This document shows positions 11,963 to 28,127 of a DNA stretch of 64,000 nucleotides, in pieces. Origin of the DNA: Wuchereria bancrofti (lineage: Eukaryota > Nematoda > Chromadorea > Rhabditida > Onchocercidae). The notes beneath the pieces are model-generated. The model ran no database searches. It was given only the letters and a program-made list of their open reading frames with translations, and was not told the DNA's origin. Positions within the stretch are counted from its first letter, which is position 1. Every line of letters starts with the position of its first letter. Location: assembly GCA_005281725.1 (NCBI GenBank), contig SSBO01000012.1, forward strand, positions 7,914,866 to 7,978,865. The letters are read 5' to 3'. The position numbers and the translations under genes were made by a program.

Positions 11963-13084
11963 ATATTGCTGGATATTCTTCTCTAAATGAGTTATGTGGG
12001 AAGGTGTTCATTTATTGCACTTTTCCAAACAAATTTCAATATAATTTCTTTCCATCATAAGATTATAAATTAATATCTGGTCGTTCTTGTTTTTTACAAT
12101 TTTGTAACATATGTTCATTAACTGGACGCGAACTTCAGTTAAAAAAAAAGTTTGTCATTATCAATCAGCGGTTACAGTGATTAATAATTACGAACTTTTT
12201 TTTTTAAAGGAGTGCCATGCAAGAACGTGCTGCCGTGCGGAGCGACTTAAAAATAATGTTAGTATGTGTGGCGGGAGAACAATTTTAGTTATTTGGGTTA
12301 TATAAAGTGGTTGAATGCTTTGATTCGGTAACAGGATACATGAACATACATTGCGTGAGGTTTGTTAAACAATGGATCATCAAATCCAAAAAAAGGAAAC
12401 GATTTCATTTAGATAAGACTTCTCTGCTAGAGTAACTGAAAGCAGACAATATCGAGTAGGAAGGAATGTACGCATTTCTACTGCATTATACGTATCAGGA
12501 TTTAAAGAAATTACCATCCTAGTAATTTATGGGAAGGAAGCGAGGATAATTAATTGTCGCATCCGATATCGATGACTTCTGGAAAATGGTGCATCCTGGA
12601 TAAAAGTTCAGCGTTGTGTATCATAGTTATCGTCAAGTTCGCCTGCTGAAATGAGCGGTTTTTGTTTAGATTTTCTCTTAATGGTTATTTTGGACAATAG
12701 ACGGTTTGTAATATATTAATCTGCTAGAAGGTATTTGTAGTTTGGACTATGTACTTTGAACCAGCTGAGATGCAGCAACAACCTCTTGTTCGATCTGCTT
12801 TTAGTTTTATGTACTGTGTTATACTGTGATAATGACCAGTTCTGCCGTGGGTATCAGTGTGAGGTTATTCGAGTTTGATTTCATGGAAAATTCAGGTTGA
12901 AATTGCAGTGAGAGGAGAGGGTTACTTTTTCCATGTAGCAAAAATGTAAAAACAAAGCTGTAAAACGTGAAGCAGACGGAGAAACAATATTATATAATGC
13001 AGACTAGAGGTATCTGGGACAGCTGTTCTCAAACTGTGTAACACCCTCGACATCTATCCGGTTCCCTGTCTGATCATCTCCCTG
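11963..13084. other. Spacer downstream of SAR1
   Basis: AT-rich sequence with no convincing exon. A 64-codon open frame at 12111-12305 has no family resemblance. The promoter of the following gene presumably lies in the last few hundred bases. Confidence 0.4.
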
Positions 13085-16000
13085 ATGGAACATGACAATA
13101 TCGTATGGATTAAGGAAGAACTCCCAAGCGACGGTGGGATTGCATCGCAATTGTCGACTACTGTGACTACTTTTGATAGTTCATTACCTCAGGTGTTTAC
13201 ATTTTCCCTTGTAATAATTTTTCTAGTGACTGAAGCAAAGCTTCGGGTGATACTTTTTATTAAAGTTCGATTTGCAAAAAAAAGTGGAGGAAGTTGTGTT
13301 TTTAAATATTTCAAATAAGAGATGATAAAAAAGTCTAACCCATAAAAAGTTGGGACATGTTTCCATCATTACATTGCTGAATGCGAATTCATAATCTATG
13401 AATATCAGTTAATGTGTCGAAGCAGGTAGTATCCAAGCTTCTTGGAATCTTATTCAGTTGACAAATATATTAGGGAAATTTGTCGTTTAGGGTTTATCAT
13501 GTACTGTACTGGAAAATTTTATTATTTAGAATTATCAGTGACTATATTTTTGAATGTCTTATAATCTGTTCTATAGAGTTGTTCTAATACAACTGCTTTT
13601 CTATACAGTTGCTGTCTACGTTTATTTCGTTATCAATTCTGTTATTGTTTCGTATCTGTAGTTATGCTCAGTTGTCCATCTCCAAGCAGTTTGTCTAAGT
13701 TCTAGAATAAAAACACAGTTGGTAACGATGTATTATCTCAGATAACAGCTCATCAATTCCCTAATGGAAATAACAAGAAGATATTGTTGAATTCTTTAAG
13801 GGAAATAAGGAGGAGGATGGGAATTCTATCTCTAACGAAGAGTTTGATATCTCGGAATATGAAAAAAGACTATACGGTAATGCAAAACAAGCAATGGATC
13901 TAATTGGTGACTTGTGCAGCCGTTCTGAACAGATCACTATGCAGCAGAAGGAAACGCTACTCAGGTTAATGCTTCGTTTTCGTTACAAGGGAAATATTGT
14001 CGAATTGGTATGTTGTCTGATGGTTTTTTTTTTCTTGGACTTTACAAAGGAAAAATATGTTTTATTCGGTTTAGTTTCTCACGTATTAAAATTTTGATAA
14101 TACTGTTAAAGTTTCTTAGTTCTAAATTTATGTCTTTGAGTTAATTTTTTCAAATTCGGCTAATTTTGTCGGTGTATTTTGTCCACAGTATGCTTTCTCA
14201 GATTGGAAGAGGAACAGCAGGAGTGGCGAAGGGTCGCTGAAAAAATCGAGGAAGTTACAAAACAAAATAAACAACTTATCATTGCAAAACAAAAGGTTTG
14301 TTTTTATGCAAACATGATTTCCGAACAAAATAAGGCCATTCGGTAATCTACCAACTTGATATGCACTTTTCTTTTTGTTGGTGGTCGCTTAGTTGAACGC
14401 CTCATTCGTCACTGTTGCAAAGAAAAAGCTTTCCAACATACTGGAATCTTTATCACAGTTTACTGAAATGAATCCGGCCACAATACTTTTAGATCCTGTT
14501 GTCATGCGTTATTCAGCTGAACTGAAAGCAGTTAGATTTAATGCATATCACCAGGAACTAGATTCACAATAGAATTTACGCTTAGCAATATTTTTTATGG
14601 CTTCGATCTGATTTCAACTTATTATTATTATTGATCTCCAATGTTATTGAATTTACTATTGAAGCTCGAGCAGCGCCTGACTGAATATAATGAAGAAAAT
14701 GGAATGTCCCAGAGCAGTGACGCAGAAGAAAACCAATCTCGGCAAGTTTTATTTTACTTCTAAGTCGACTTATAGGAATCTGAAAGTCAGAAAAATATCG
14801 CATTTTTCTCCGGAAAATGCGGTGAGATATTACATTGATTTCAAGTTCTTTACTGTAATTTTGGATTAGTTCATTATTTAGATAGTTTTCTTTATTCAGT
14901 GTTTTAAAGGACGCAATGGCAAAGAGTGGATAGTTCACATATTACCAACAATAACCTATCACAACCGAACAGTGTCACCTTTCTTCAGAGCACCGATAAA
15001 ATCGTTGTCACAGATCAAGATAACGGTTTACTGCTCTTCTCTACACAATTTGGACTCATCAAAAAAGTTTCTAGTTCAGAGTGGAAATGGCCCCAGTCCG
15101 CTATTTACACTCTAGATAATAAAATTTTGGTAAATTTCTTCAAATTTTGATAGAGTTTATCGTAAACAGTGCTCGGAAACTGTTTTTTGTCTTCCCATGG
15201 ATAGCTTTTTCCAGTTCCTGTTCTAATCTACGTCGTAGTAGTGGTTCGTCGGATAAATAATGGTCGATATGATGTTGTTGGAAAAATTTTGCTTTTTTGC
15301 AGTGTCTTTCACACTTCAATTATTTGCTCTTTAATTCGGATTGAGATTTATTTAGTTTGTTATAAAGATTTTTCAGTTCTGACAATTCCGGTAATTAGTG
15401 GTATAGTATGATAACTGACATATATGTATTATTTCTTAAGCTTGTTTCATGGATTACCTCTGTTCGTGATAAAGTTCAAGAAAGTTTCAAGGAAGAAGAA
15501 TTGTAGGTTTCCGCGATGGTAAAAGATAAAAGTGGAAACAAGACGGTATGGAAGCGTAATTTAATGAGATTTGACGAAAAACTAGAATTCATTTCGAGGA
15601 TTGAAGGACCAAAATGGATAGAGAATGAAACGGTTACTAGGGAGCATTTGTGCATGGCATTAAATGGTTACATATATTTATGCGTTACTGGAGAAACATT
15701 TTCGGCTCTGTATGAACTTACAACCGATGGTCAATGGACCGAACTTTGCCATAAACGGAGTACAAAGTTCTCTGACATAGAAGTGAGTGTTTGGCATTTT
15801 AATTCCGAAACTATCAAAATTTGGTAAATTTTAATCATTTACTTCAACCCATGCGTTTCGCAACGATCACAGAAATCTGAAGCCTATCTTTCTACATCAC
15901 CCATGTGTAACAAGCAGAGGAGATTGCAGGTGTTGGCTGTCATTGATGTGATAACAGAACTTCTGGTCGTAGAACAAAAACGAGGTTATATTTGGCTACT

Positions 16001-16289
16001 GAGTATTCGGGAATCCACTATATGCGACCGAAATATAATTGCTGCCGTGGAAAAGCCTGGAGCACTGTGCATCGACAACGAGAACCAGCTCTTCATTCAT
16101 GACATTGGACAGTCGAAAATTCGTCTTTTAGAAGCACGTACCTTTGAGGCATTGCAGGATGTAGCTCTTACTTCTAAAAATCTAACAGCTATCACTGCTT
16201 ATCAAGGATTGCTAGTCGCAGTTTATTGCGCTGACAAAATTATTCACCTCCATAGGTATTCACTTCCCCATAAAGAGAGGTTCATGTAA
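13085..16289 (+). CDS. Coiled-coil protein with NHL-like propeller, function unknown
   Basis: Exons supported by phase: about 13780-13964, 14202-14295, 14393-14530, 14671-14741, 14910-15129, 15507-15782 and 15930-16289, about 448 codons. A first exon at 13085-13192 (36 codons) is plausible, but its join to the next exon is not in phase, so either an exon is missed or the gene starts later (an ATG at 13894 is possible). The middle is a strong coiled coil (LRLEEEQQEWRRVAEKIEEV). The C-terminal 280 residues read as beta-propeller repeats, with phrases such as DNENQLFIHDIGQSKIRLL resembling NHL blades. No RING or B-box is visible, so it is not a standard TRIM-NHL protein. The intron after 14741 appears to use a GC donor (GCAAGT). 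I do not recognise an orthologue. Confidence 0.6.
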
Positions 16290-17705
16290 GTTTTGCTTCT
16301 TGCCCACATTACGAATTCAAAACTTACAATTTAATTCGTTTCAAAACAACAACTGCTCATCTACCTGTCAGTTTTCATGCTTGCAAGCCACCAAAATTTG
16401 GTTGATCTTGGAGATAAGCAAAGATGAGACTCGTCGTATGTTTCACAGACCCAACGGTCCGGAAATCTCGGTATTTTTTCCTAAGTCAGTATCGCTCATT
16501 CAATCATTGTACTGTACCATCTTCCCTAAATTTAGTCAAAAATTAGATCCGCATATTTCGATGATTCACAAAGACTCACTGTGACCTAAACGATTAATGA
16601 GCCATACATTACACATAAATTCCAACTCAACATCAGTTCGTTTCTGTGATACGGAAAAGGATTGAGTGTATGTGACCAGATCGTTTTGTGAACATCGTTC
16701 GAATCTAACACACTGTTTATAAACGATGTAACGTAGTGCGCAAGACGTAGAACAAAGTTCTGATTTTTTCGTTCGCAAACTCTCAATAGTTACATCTATT
16801 AGAAAATAGCAGTCTACGGTACAAATTCATTGCGCGAACGCAATAAAACCGAAGAATGTAACCCCCATTAATCATCCGGAAAAAAAAAATTTGACAAAGC
16901 CTAATACGAGTTTGTAATCTTGAGATAGGAACTATTCAGCACATGATTAACTGTCGTGTTTTGAAATATAATGACTGGAGCAGTAACATGGTCGAATATG
17001 TCGGAATCAAAGCCTTAGATGATTTGGATATGATGAAAGAGACATGAAAAGACATCTCTGTGGAAACCGAGCACCCTGAATTTACAAATGTATACATTAA
17101 AACAAATTTTAAGGGAATTTAACGCAATCATAAGATTAATGTTGGCATTCAAAAGAACAAGGAGAAGCATTCTAACAAAATTCATCTAAAAAAAAAGTTA
17201 CAAAAATGAACGATATAATTAATACCCGGAATATGACACGTCTTGAAAGGCATAAACAAAAGCACGAAATTTTACGTAACTGAGTCATTAGGAAACGAAT
17301 TCCGCACGAGTCTCAATGATGCCGTTGCAGACGGAGAGAACATGATTTGAACTGTTTCAAGGGAAGAGATACAACAAAATTTTTTGCAGTTGTATAAAGT
17401 CATAACTACTGGCTTGTGTGCTTTAATTTTTTTCTGAAGAACTCTGATCAATAACGCTACCATCGTTGTGGAAGCGGAAAGAAATAAAATGCGATATGGT
17501 GTCACATTGAAACCATTCTTCATTAAATGAAAGTTAACAGCGATTATAGCCTTAAAATGCATTCATCAAATATTTTGCTTAAGCTCTACGAGCAATAAAT
17601 GAGTCACAAGGAAATGATTTGCAGTAACTCACAGAAAAAAGGAGCGATCTGCCGAGAACTTTGAGCACAAAGAAACATATACATCTTTTACACATACACT
17701 TATGC
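16290..17705. other. Convergent spacer with a possible retroelement scrap
   Basis: Lies between two convergent genes. Most of it is unstructured AT-rich DNA; the open frames at 16300-16584 and (minus) 16566-16786 and 17272-17562 have no recognisable content. A coding-like stretch at 16898-17122 is listed separately. Confidence 0.4.
16898..17122 (+). pseudogene. Possible non-LTR retrotransposon remnant
   Basis: A 74-codon frame, broken by one TGA at 17045-17047, reads like the Cys/His tail that often follows a non-LTR reverse transcriptase (pattern C-x8-H-x3-C followed by a VL and a Tyr/Trp-rich stretch). One expected upstream Cys is missing and no reverse-transcriptase core is seen. This is an impression from pattern only and could be chance. 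Confidence 0.22.
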
Positions 17706-22904
<5,199 letters not shown>

Positions 22905-25172
22905 GCTTCCGTATTATGTATTTTATACGATATGTTTCGCGTCAATCAAATACTTCAATCAGCGGGTGACCTAAATATTCACTTCAAAAGACTGCATCAT
23001 CGGCAGGAGATATACAAACAGAATAAGGAGCCAAAGCTTGTATGATATGTAAACAGTGGCATAAACATCAACAATAATAATCACCAGGTTTTTAATGCTG
23101 ATGAAAACGTATAAGATAAAAGCCTCTGGTACTGTGCACATCAAATAGATAATTACGAAAATTTTGTGATGTCGCTACATTAACCTTAATCGAGATAAGA
23201 ATTATATAGAACGGCAATTTTTCAGTCAACTTTGCTATACAAATCTAACCATTAAATACGAGATGCACTATGGTGCCATCTGGCAACTCATGAAAACTCT
23301 GTCCAAAGCGATTATCAAACTGCAAATGTTATTTCCAAATAATTCGACAAAAAGAAATACAAGTTTGATACATTACAAGATGGAATAAGTTCCCTTATTT
23401 TTGATGGCTGCTTCTTGATAAGATTTATCCGACAAAATCTCCAGACCTAAAATAAGCATCCCGATTTGAGATGATGTCAAGAGATTGACTAAATTCGGTT
23501 CAGATCCGGATGTGCACCGCATGAGAAGTTTTCAGTCAAACTGCAACCGTTATCATCTTTGCAGCAGCAGAAAGTGAGGAGGAAGTTCTGTCCGCACAGC
23601 ACGTTCTCGTTGAACCTGACAAAACTGGACGTCTGGTGACTCATAAACCCTCCCCTCTACCCCACTCTAGTCATGAATACGAGCACCCCTAGAGCCCCCA
23701 TCGTTTCACAGTGAGTTCAGTTCAGAAATTGCAAAACTCCGTTCAGATTCTTCCAACTACAGACACATGGCTGCGTTATGCAACAACCTTCAAGTACGGA
23801 GCTTTTTCCGGGAGGGCTGAAATTCGAGAAGGTAGCGGATTCCGCTGGGAAGTTTTCTTGCTGGTCTAATAGTAGCAGTGATGGGATTTCCGGCGAAATA
23901 TTCATGAATATGCTGTAAGTGGCTCAACTTTCCCTCTGTTTCGTCTCTCATCTTATCGGAATGTCAATGTTAATTATTGTTATTTCATGTGGGTCGTTAC
24001 TGCTTGACTTAGAAAACAGTCTTCCCTTTATCATCAGTATGAGTTGGAAGGCTCATACTCATACTCAGTAGGTAGGTTGTCTGAAGTTTTCCAGTTATCT
24101 GGGTGTAATGAATCGCGTCAACAGCTCTATTGTTTTCTGTGTTTTAATGCTCATCAAAAAAGTGCAGCCAAAATTTAAGCGGTACACCTAATTCACTAGA
24201 GCTAAGTGGAGTAACTTTGGTATTGTTGTTGTTGCTTATCGTTTGTTGCTTACCATTTGTTGTTTGCTGTTTGTCGTTTTGTTGTTTGCCATTGTTTTTT
24301 TGTTCCGGTTGTTATTGTTTTTGAAAAGCTGAAAAAGTTCTGGTGTGACAGTTTATGTAAAATTGGTCATAAAAGTGCGGCTCAGACCGCGACCGATATG
24401 GAAAGGGAGGTAGGGACGCGGCGTTTGCGTTGCGCCCCTCGTCTGTTCGTAACTTAACAGTGTTATGTGTGCGGAAGTGGTTTTTTGTTCTTGTCATGGA
24501 GGTGGTAGTCAAGTGGTATGGGAGGGGTGGATTTTCGGTGACTATGATTTCGGCTAATTAGTTTAAGTTCTAATTCAAGTTCCATTAAAGCCCATTTAAA
24601 CATGGGGTTGTGCAGTTTCACCTTGTACTTCGAGAATATTACATAGCTTAAACTTTATTCGTAATTTATGCAAATCAACTTCGTGACAATCGATTATAAG
24701 TTCTTGTGTTTAGTTATTCTCTCACTCATCAATGGCATCTTTTTTCCTCTGTTTCTGTTCCTCATCACTTTTTACTGATTTTACGTTGGTGTACAGCTTT
24801 CCCGTGAAATTAACTGATCATAAACGTTGTAAGTAGATATGGTTGTATGAAAGTGCATTATTGTATAGATAGTTGAAAGATACTCTTGGATAAAACATTT
24901 TCATGTTGACGTCAGAATATGAGAAAGATAAGTTTGTCTCACAGTTTTTCTTTATCAGTTTTTCGTGAAGTGTTACTTTAATAACAATGAACAAATTTCT
25001 AGAATTACTTTAATCCACTGCCTCATTGTGTCATTGTGTGTTTGAAACTTTCGGAAAAAAAAAGCCGTTATCAGTACCATGTGCTGTTATTGTGCTATCG
25101 AAAACCTTTGAATCTCCAGAAATACTAAATTTTATGTAACTAAAATGTCATGTTGATTCACAGGTATTTGAA
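22905..25172. promoter_or_regulatory. Divergent upstream region of lst-4 and the BCL9-like gene
   Basis: A 2.3-kb interval between divergent starts. It is more GC-rich and less repetitive than other spacers, notably at 23500-23900 and 24360-24470, and may hold non-coding first exons and enhancers. An acceptor ending at 25163 lies ten bases before the BCL9-like ATG. Open frames at 23717-23905 (minus) and 24257-24512 (both strands) are not convincing as proteins. Confidence 0.4.
24221..24323 (+). repeat. GTT-rich low-complexity tract
   Basis: Imperfect reiterations of TTGTTG and GTTTGTTG over about 100 bases, strongly T/G-biased on the plus strand, upstream of the BCL9-like gene and just before a GC-rich patch. 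Confidence 0.65.
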
Positions 25173-28127
25173 ATGTCGCTGGATAACGGAGGTGTTGCAC
25201 GTGGTCTTCAGTATCGCAATCACGATTTCGCGACATTTGGACACTGCAAAACTAAAGCCGATACAACTACCGATCTGGGTGAAGAGTGTATTGATTTACA
25301 TAATATCAAGAAGCCAACATCGGCTTCATCGGTTACGCTGAAGCAAACCTCAACACCATCACCGAGTTATCCATCAGCGAATTCGTGGCCTGGATTTGGA
25401 GGTCGTCATACTCATAGCGGCGAAGATATTCAGGTTCCTACTGTAGACTCTATCAAGTCACCATGTGCAGCCAAGTGCGAATTACCTTTCCGACAGCAAA
25501 AAGTAAATTTTGGTTTTGTCACTGGGTGATGCTGATATATGGGAGGGGGAGCAGTTTGATGGCATACTGGAAATGGTTCTTCGGTGAGAAAATTTCCATT
25601 TGTGTACTGCTCTAGTAAATGCGTTTTTTTGTTTAGCTTTTTTTAGTTTGCTTACATTGCACCTGCACAGTCATATTCACTTTCATTTTTGGGTACCATG
25701 GACAGTGTAACAGTATTGCACACTATTCTTTTGAAGTATAGAAAATGTTTTTTTCAGCTGAGAAGGCGTGTATATGTATTTTCATCAAAGATGGCAAATG
25801 ACGCAGCAATTGGCGTGCGTCAAAAAAAGTATGAATCGATTATTGCTTGGCATGAAGCAAATTGTCGGCCAAGCACATCTAAATGTGATTTCATAGATGA
25901 TTGCCAAGCGGTGCCTACATCGAAGAAAAAACGACGTAGTGTGGTTGGTTCTTTAATTTGTTTATTTTTCTTTTTTTGTTTTGTTTTGAGATAGTGTTGT
26001 AATTAGATGTGTGAAGTAGTAATATTTTGAATTAGAGGCCTACATATGTGGTGTTTATAGTTTTAAATAGATTATAATAAAGCCTAAGAGCAACATTATG
26101 ACTAGCCCGAAAACCTGAACTTTTCTGATGATGGGATGAATGTATATGTTGAAATGAAGCAAAACAATGATTCACGTTTTTCAGGTTTTAATCCCCAAAT
26201 TTCAGCAAGACTATCGAAATGGGTCACCGATGAGATCATGTGGTACACCTTCCGTATGCAGTCCATCAAGTACTATGCTTCCAACGCCTTCGCAGACAAG
26301 CGGAGAGTCAAGTGGTAACCCACCAAGTAATCCTTCTGAAACACCTTCTTGTGAACTGCTCAATCCTGATGATCACAGTGATATTGGCGATAATCCATTA
26401 AGGTGCTAATTAATAGTCTCCCAACTCATGTTGTTGCTAAAATTTTCCATTTCATAAGTTTCTATAATACTTTTTATTCAATTTTTTGTGATGGGTTTAA
26501 TGTATATATTGAACACGTTTGTGTTTATAGAAGAATGGAACGTATGACGCAGGATTCACTTTTTGAGCCTCCTTCAAAATTGTGCCGTACGTCTGCTGAC
26601 AACAGTCAGCCTGCCAGAAGGTCGCTTTTATCAGTACACTGTAAATCTGAACCGAAATAGTTCTTTTCCTACTTACATTTCCTTGATGATTGATTAGGCA
26701 TGCTTTTTGCACATTTTTTAATGGAAAGACGTAATTAAATTTGCTTTTTAACTGACATACTATATAGCTGATGGTATACAGTCATAATACTATCGCATCA
26801 GCACACCTGATGAAAGCTTAATATGGTTGCATAACCGACATTTCAGAGAGCAGGATCGCAATGCAAAGCTGGAAAAAATGCGGACACTTGAACAACAAAT
26901 AATGTATGATAAAGCTAAAACAGAATGGGATCGGATGATGCATGAACACGAAGCAATTAAAATGACCCGGAGCCATATGCCTCCTCTGTTACCGCCTTGT
27001 TCCTCTCAATCATCAGTTCCGGTTCCTTATCCATGCACGTTTGCTAATCAGAATGGAATAATGATGCAAGGGGCATGTCGACGGTCCATGTATCCACAAC
27101 CGCTACAATCAACAGAGCCGCCGTCTTCAGTCTCTAATATTTCCATAAACACTCCGATGATGGTCTCATTACCGCAGGCTGCTGGGCCGAACATGCCGAT
27201 GTCCCAGCCCTTAAGGCCATCTCTTAATCCATCCGCTTGCAACATGCAGTACTCACAGTGCAGTTTTATGTGTTGTGCGTATCCTCCTAGCACCTATCCT
27301 CCCTCACAAGGTTATTCTCATATAAATGGTACATCATCATCATACATTCCTTCCAGCTTCGCCTCCAACAATGGAAATGTAGCACCACAACCCAGAGAGT
27401 AAGTTGTTAAATCCATTGAAATAACACTCTTGACACAAGTTTATGTGCCAAACCAAGTCATTATACAATAAGGTGATTGTTAATTTCTGGTGAGTGTATT
27501 TTTTTTTTCAGCTATGGTATGTACCAACAAGGAATTCGGGCGGTGTGCTCACCGGAGAAAATGGAGAATGAAATGTGGGATAGGCAAATACCGGCAGTGT
27601 CTGCTGACTTCAATAATACTTTTCCAAATCAAAAAGTGCAATATCATCCTGTAAGTAATAATTTTTGCATCCATCCAATCTTTTTTTTTTTTGTAACGCG
27701 GCATTACTGTCGTATTATTATAATCACGGAGTAGCACTGACACATGGTGTGGTTTATGTTTTTAAACTATTCAAGAAGGGTGTACATTGTTTTAATCAAT
27801 AAAATTCATTCTGAGACATTGAAAGAAAGGTCACAAATCTCAAAATTTGAGCTGTTCCATCTTCCATTTAATTCTTTATTGCCGTGGTCAACCATAATTC
27901 TTACTGTCTTGAAGTATTTTAGCTTGTCGGAACTTCTGGAACATATGTCTCTTCTCGTCTTACCATAACTAAACCACTTTTACTTTTATATTGCTATCTT
28001 TTGAAATCTGACTTCAAAGTTTTGCTTTGGTGCTTCCATTCTGAATTTCTATTTCTTTCAGAATGGCGCAGTGGTAGACGGCAAATTGTCGGATGCGGTT
28101 GCTAGCACGAATCCAATGTTTGCTTAA
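25173..28127 (+). CDS. BCL9/Legless-like Wnt transcription co-activator
   Basis: Seven exons: 25173-25502, 25758-25940, 26185-26402, 26531-26620, 26847-27398, 27512-27650 and 28062-28127, in phase, 525 residues. The second exon encodes a clear BCL9 homology domain 1 at about residues 114-143 (RVYVFSSKMAN-AA, then SIIAWHEAN); vertebrate BCL9 has VYVFSTEMANKAA and similar. This segment binds the Pygopus PHD finger. A basic KKKRR likely nuclear signal follows. At about 276-297 a helix KLEKMRTLEQQIMY lines up with HD2, the beta-catenin-binding helix. The rest is Pro/Ser/Met-rich low-complexity sequence, as usual for BCL9. In flies and vertebrates BCL9 bridges beta-catenin and Pygopus at TCF targets in the nucleus. 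AATAAA lies at 28162-28167. A Mastermind/SEL-8 identity was considered but does not fit. Confidence 0.8.

Noticed and set aside
17272..17562. 96-codon minus-strand open frame downstream of lst-4.
   Set aside because: No family resemblance, no acceptor or start context, and stop-poor stretches of this size are expected by chance.
23717..24512. Open frames on both strands in the GC-shifted region, considered as a small gene.
   Set aside because: No consistent splice phase or recognisable protein; better explained by the shift in base composition.
25173..28127. Gene first read as a Mastermind/LAG-3 (SEL-8)-type Notch co-activator because of low-complexity sequence and a basic helix.
   Set aside because: The basic helix pattern of Mastermind is absent, while the VYVFS...MAN...AA segment matches BCL9 HD1 much better.
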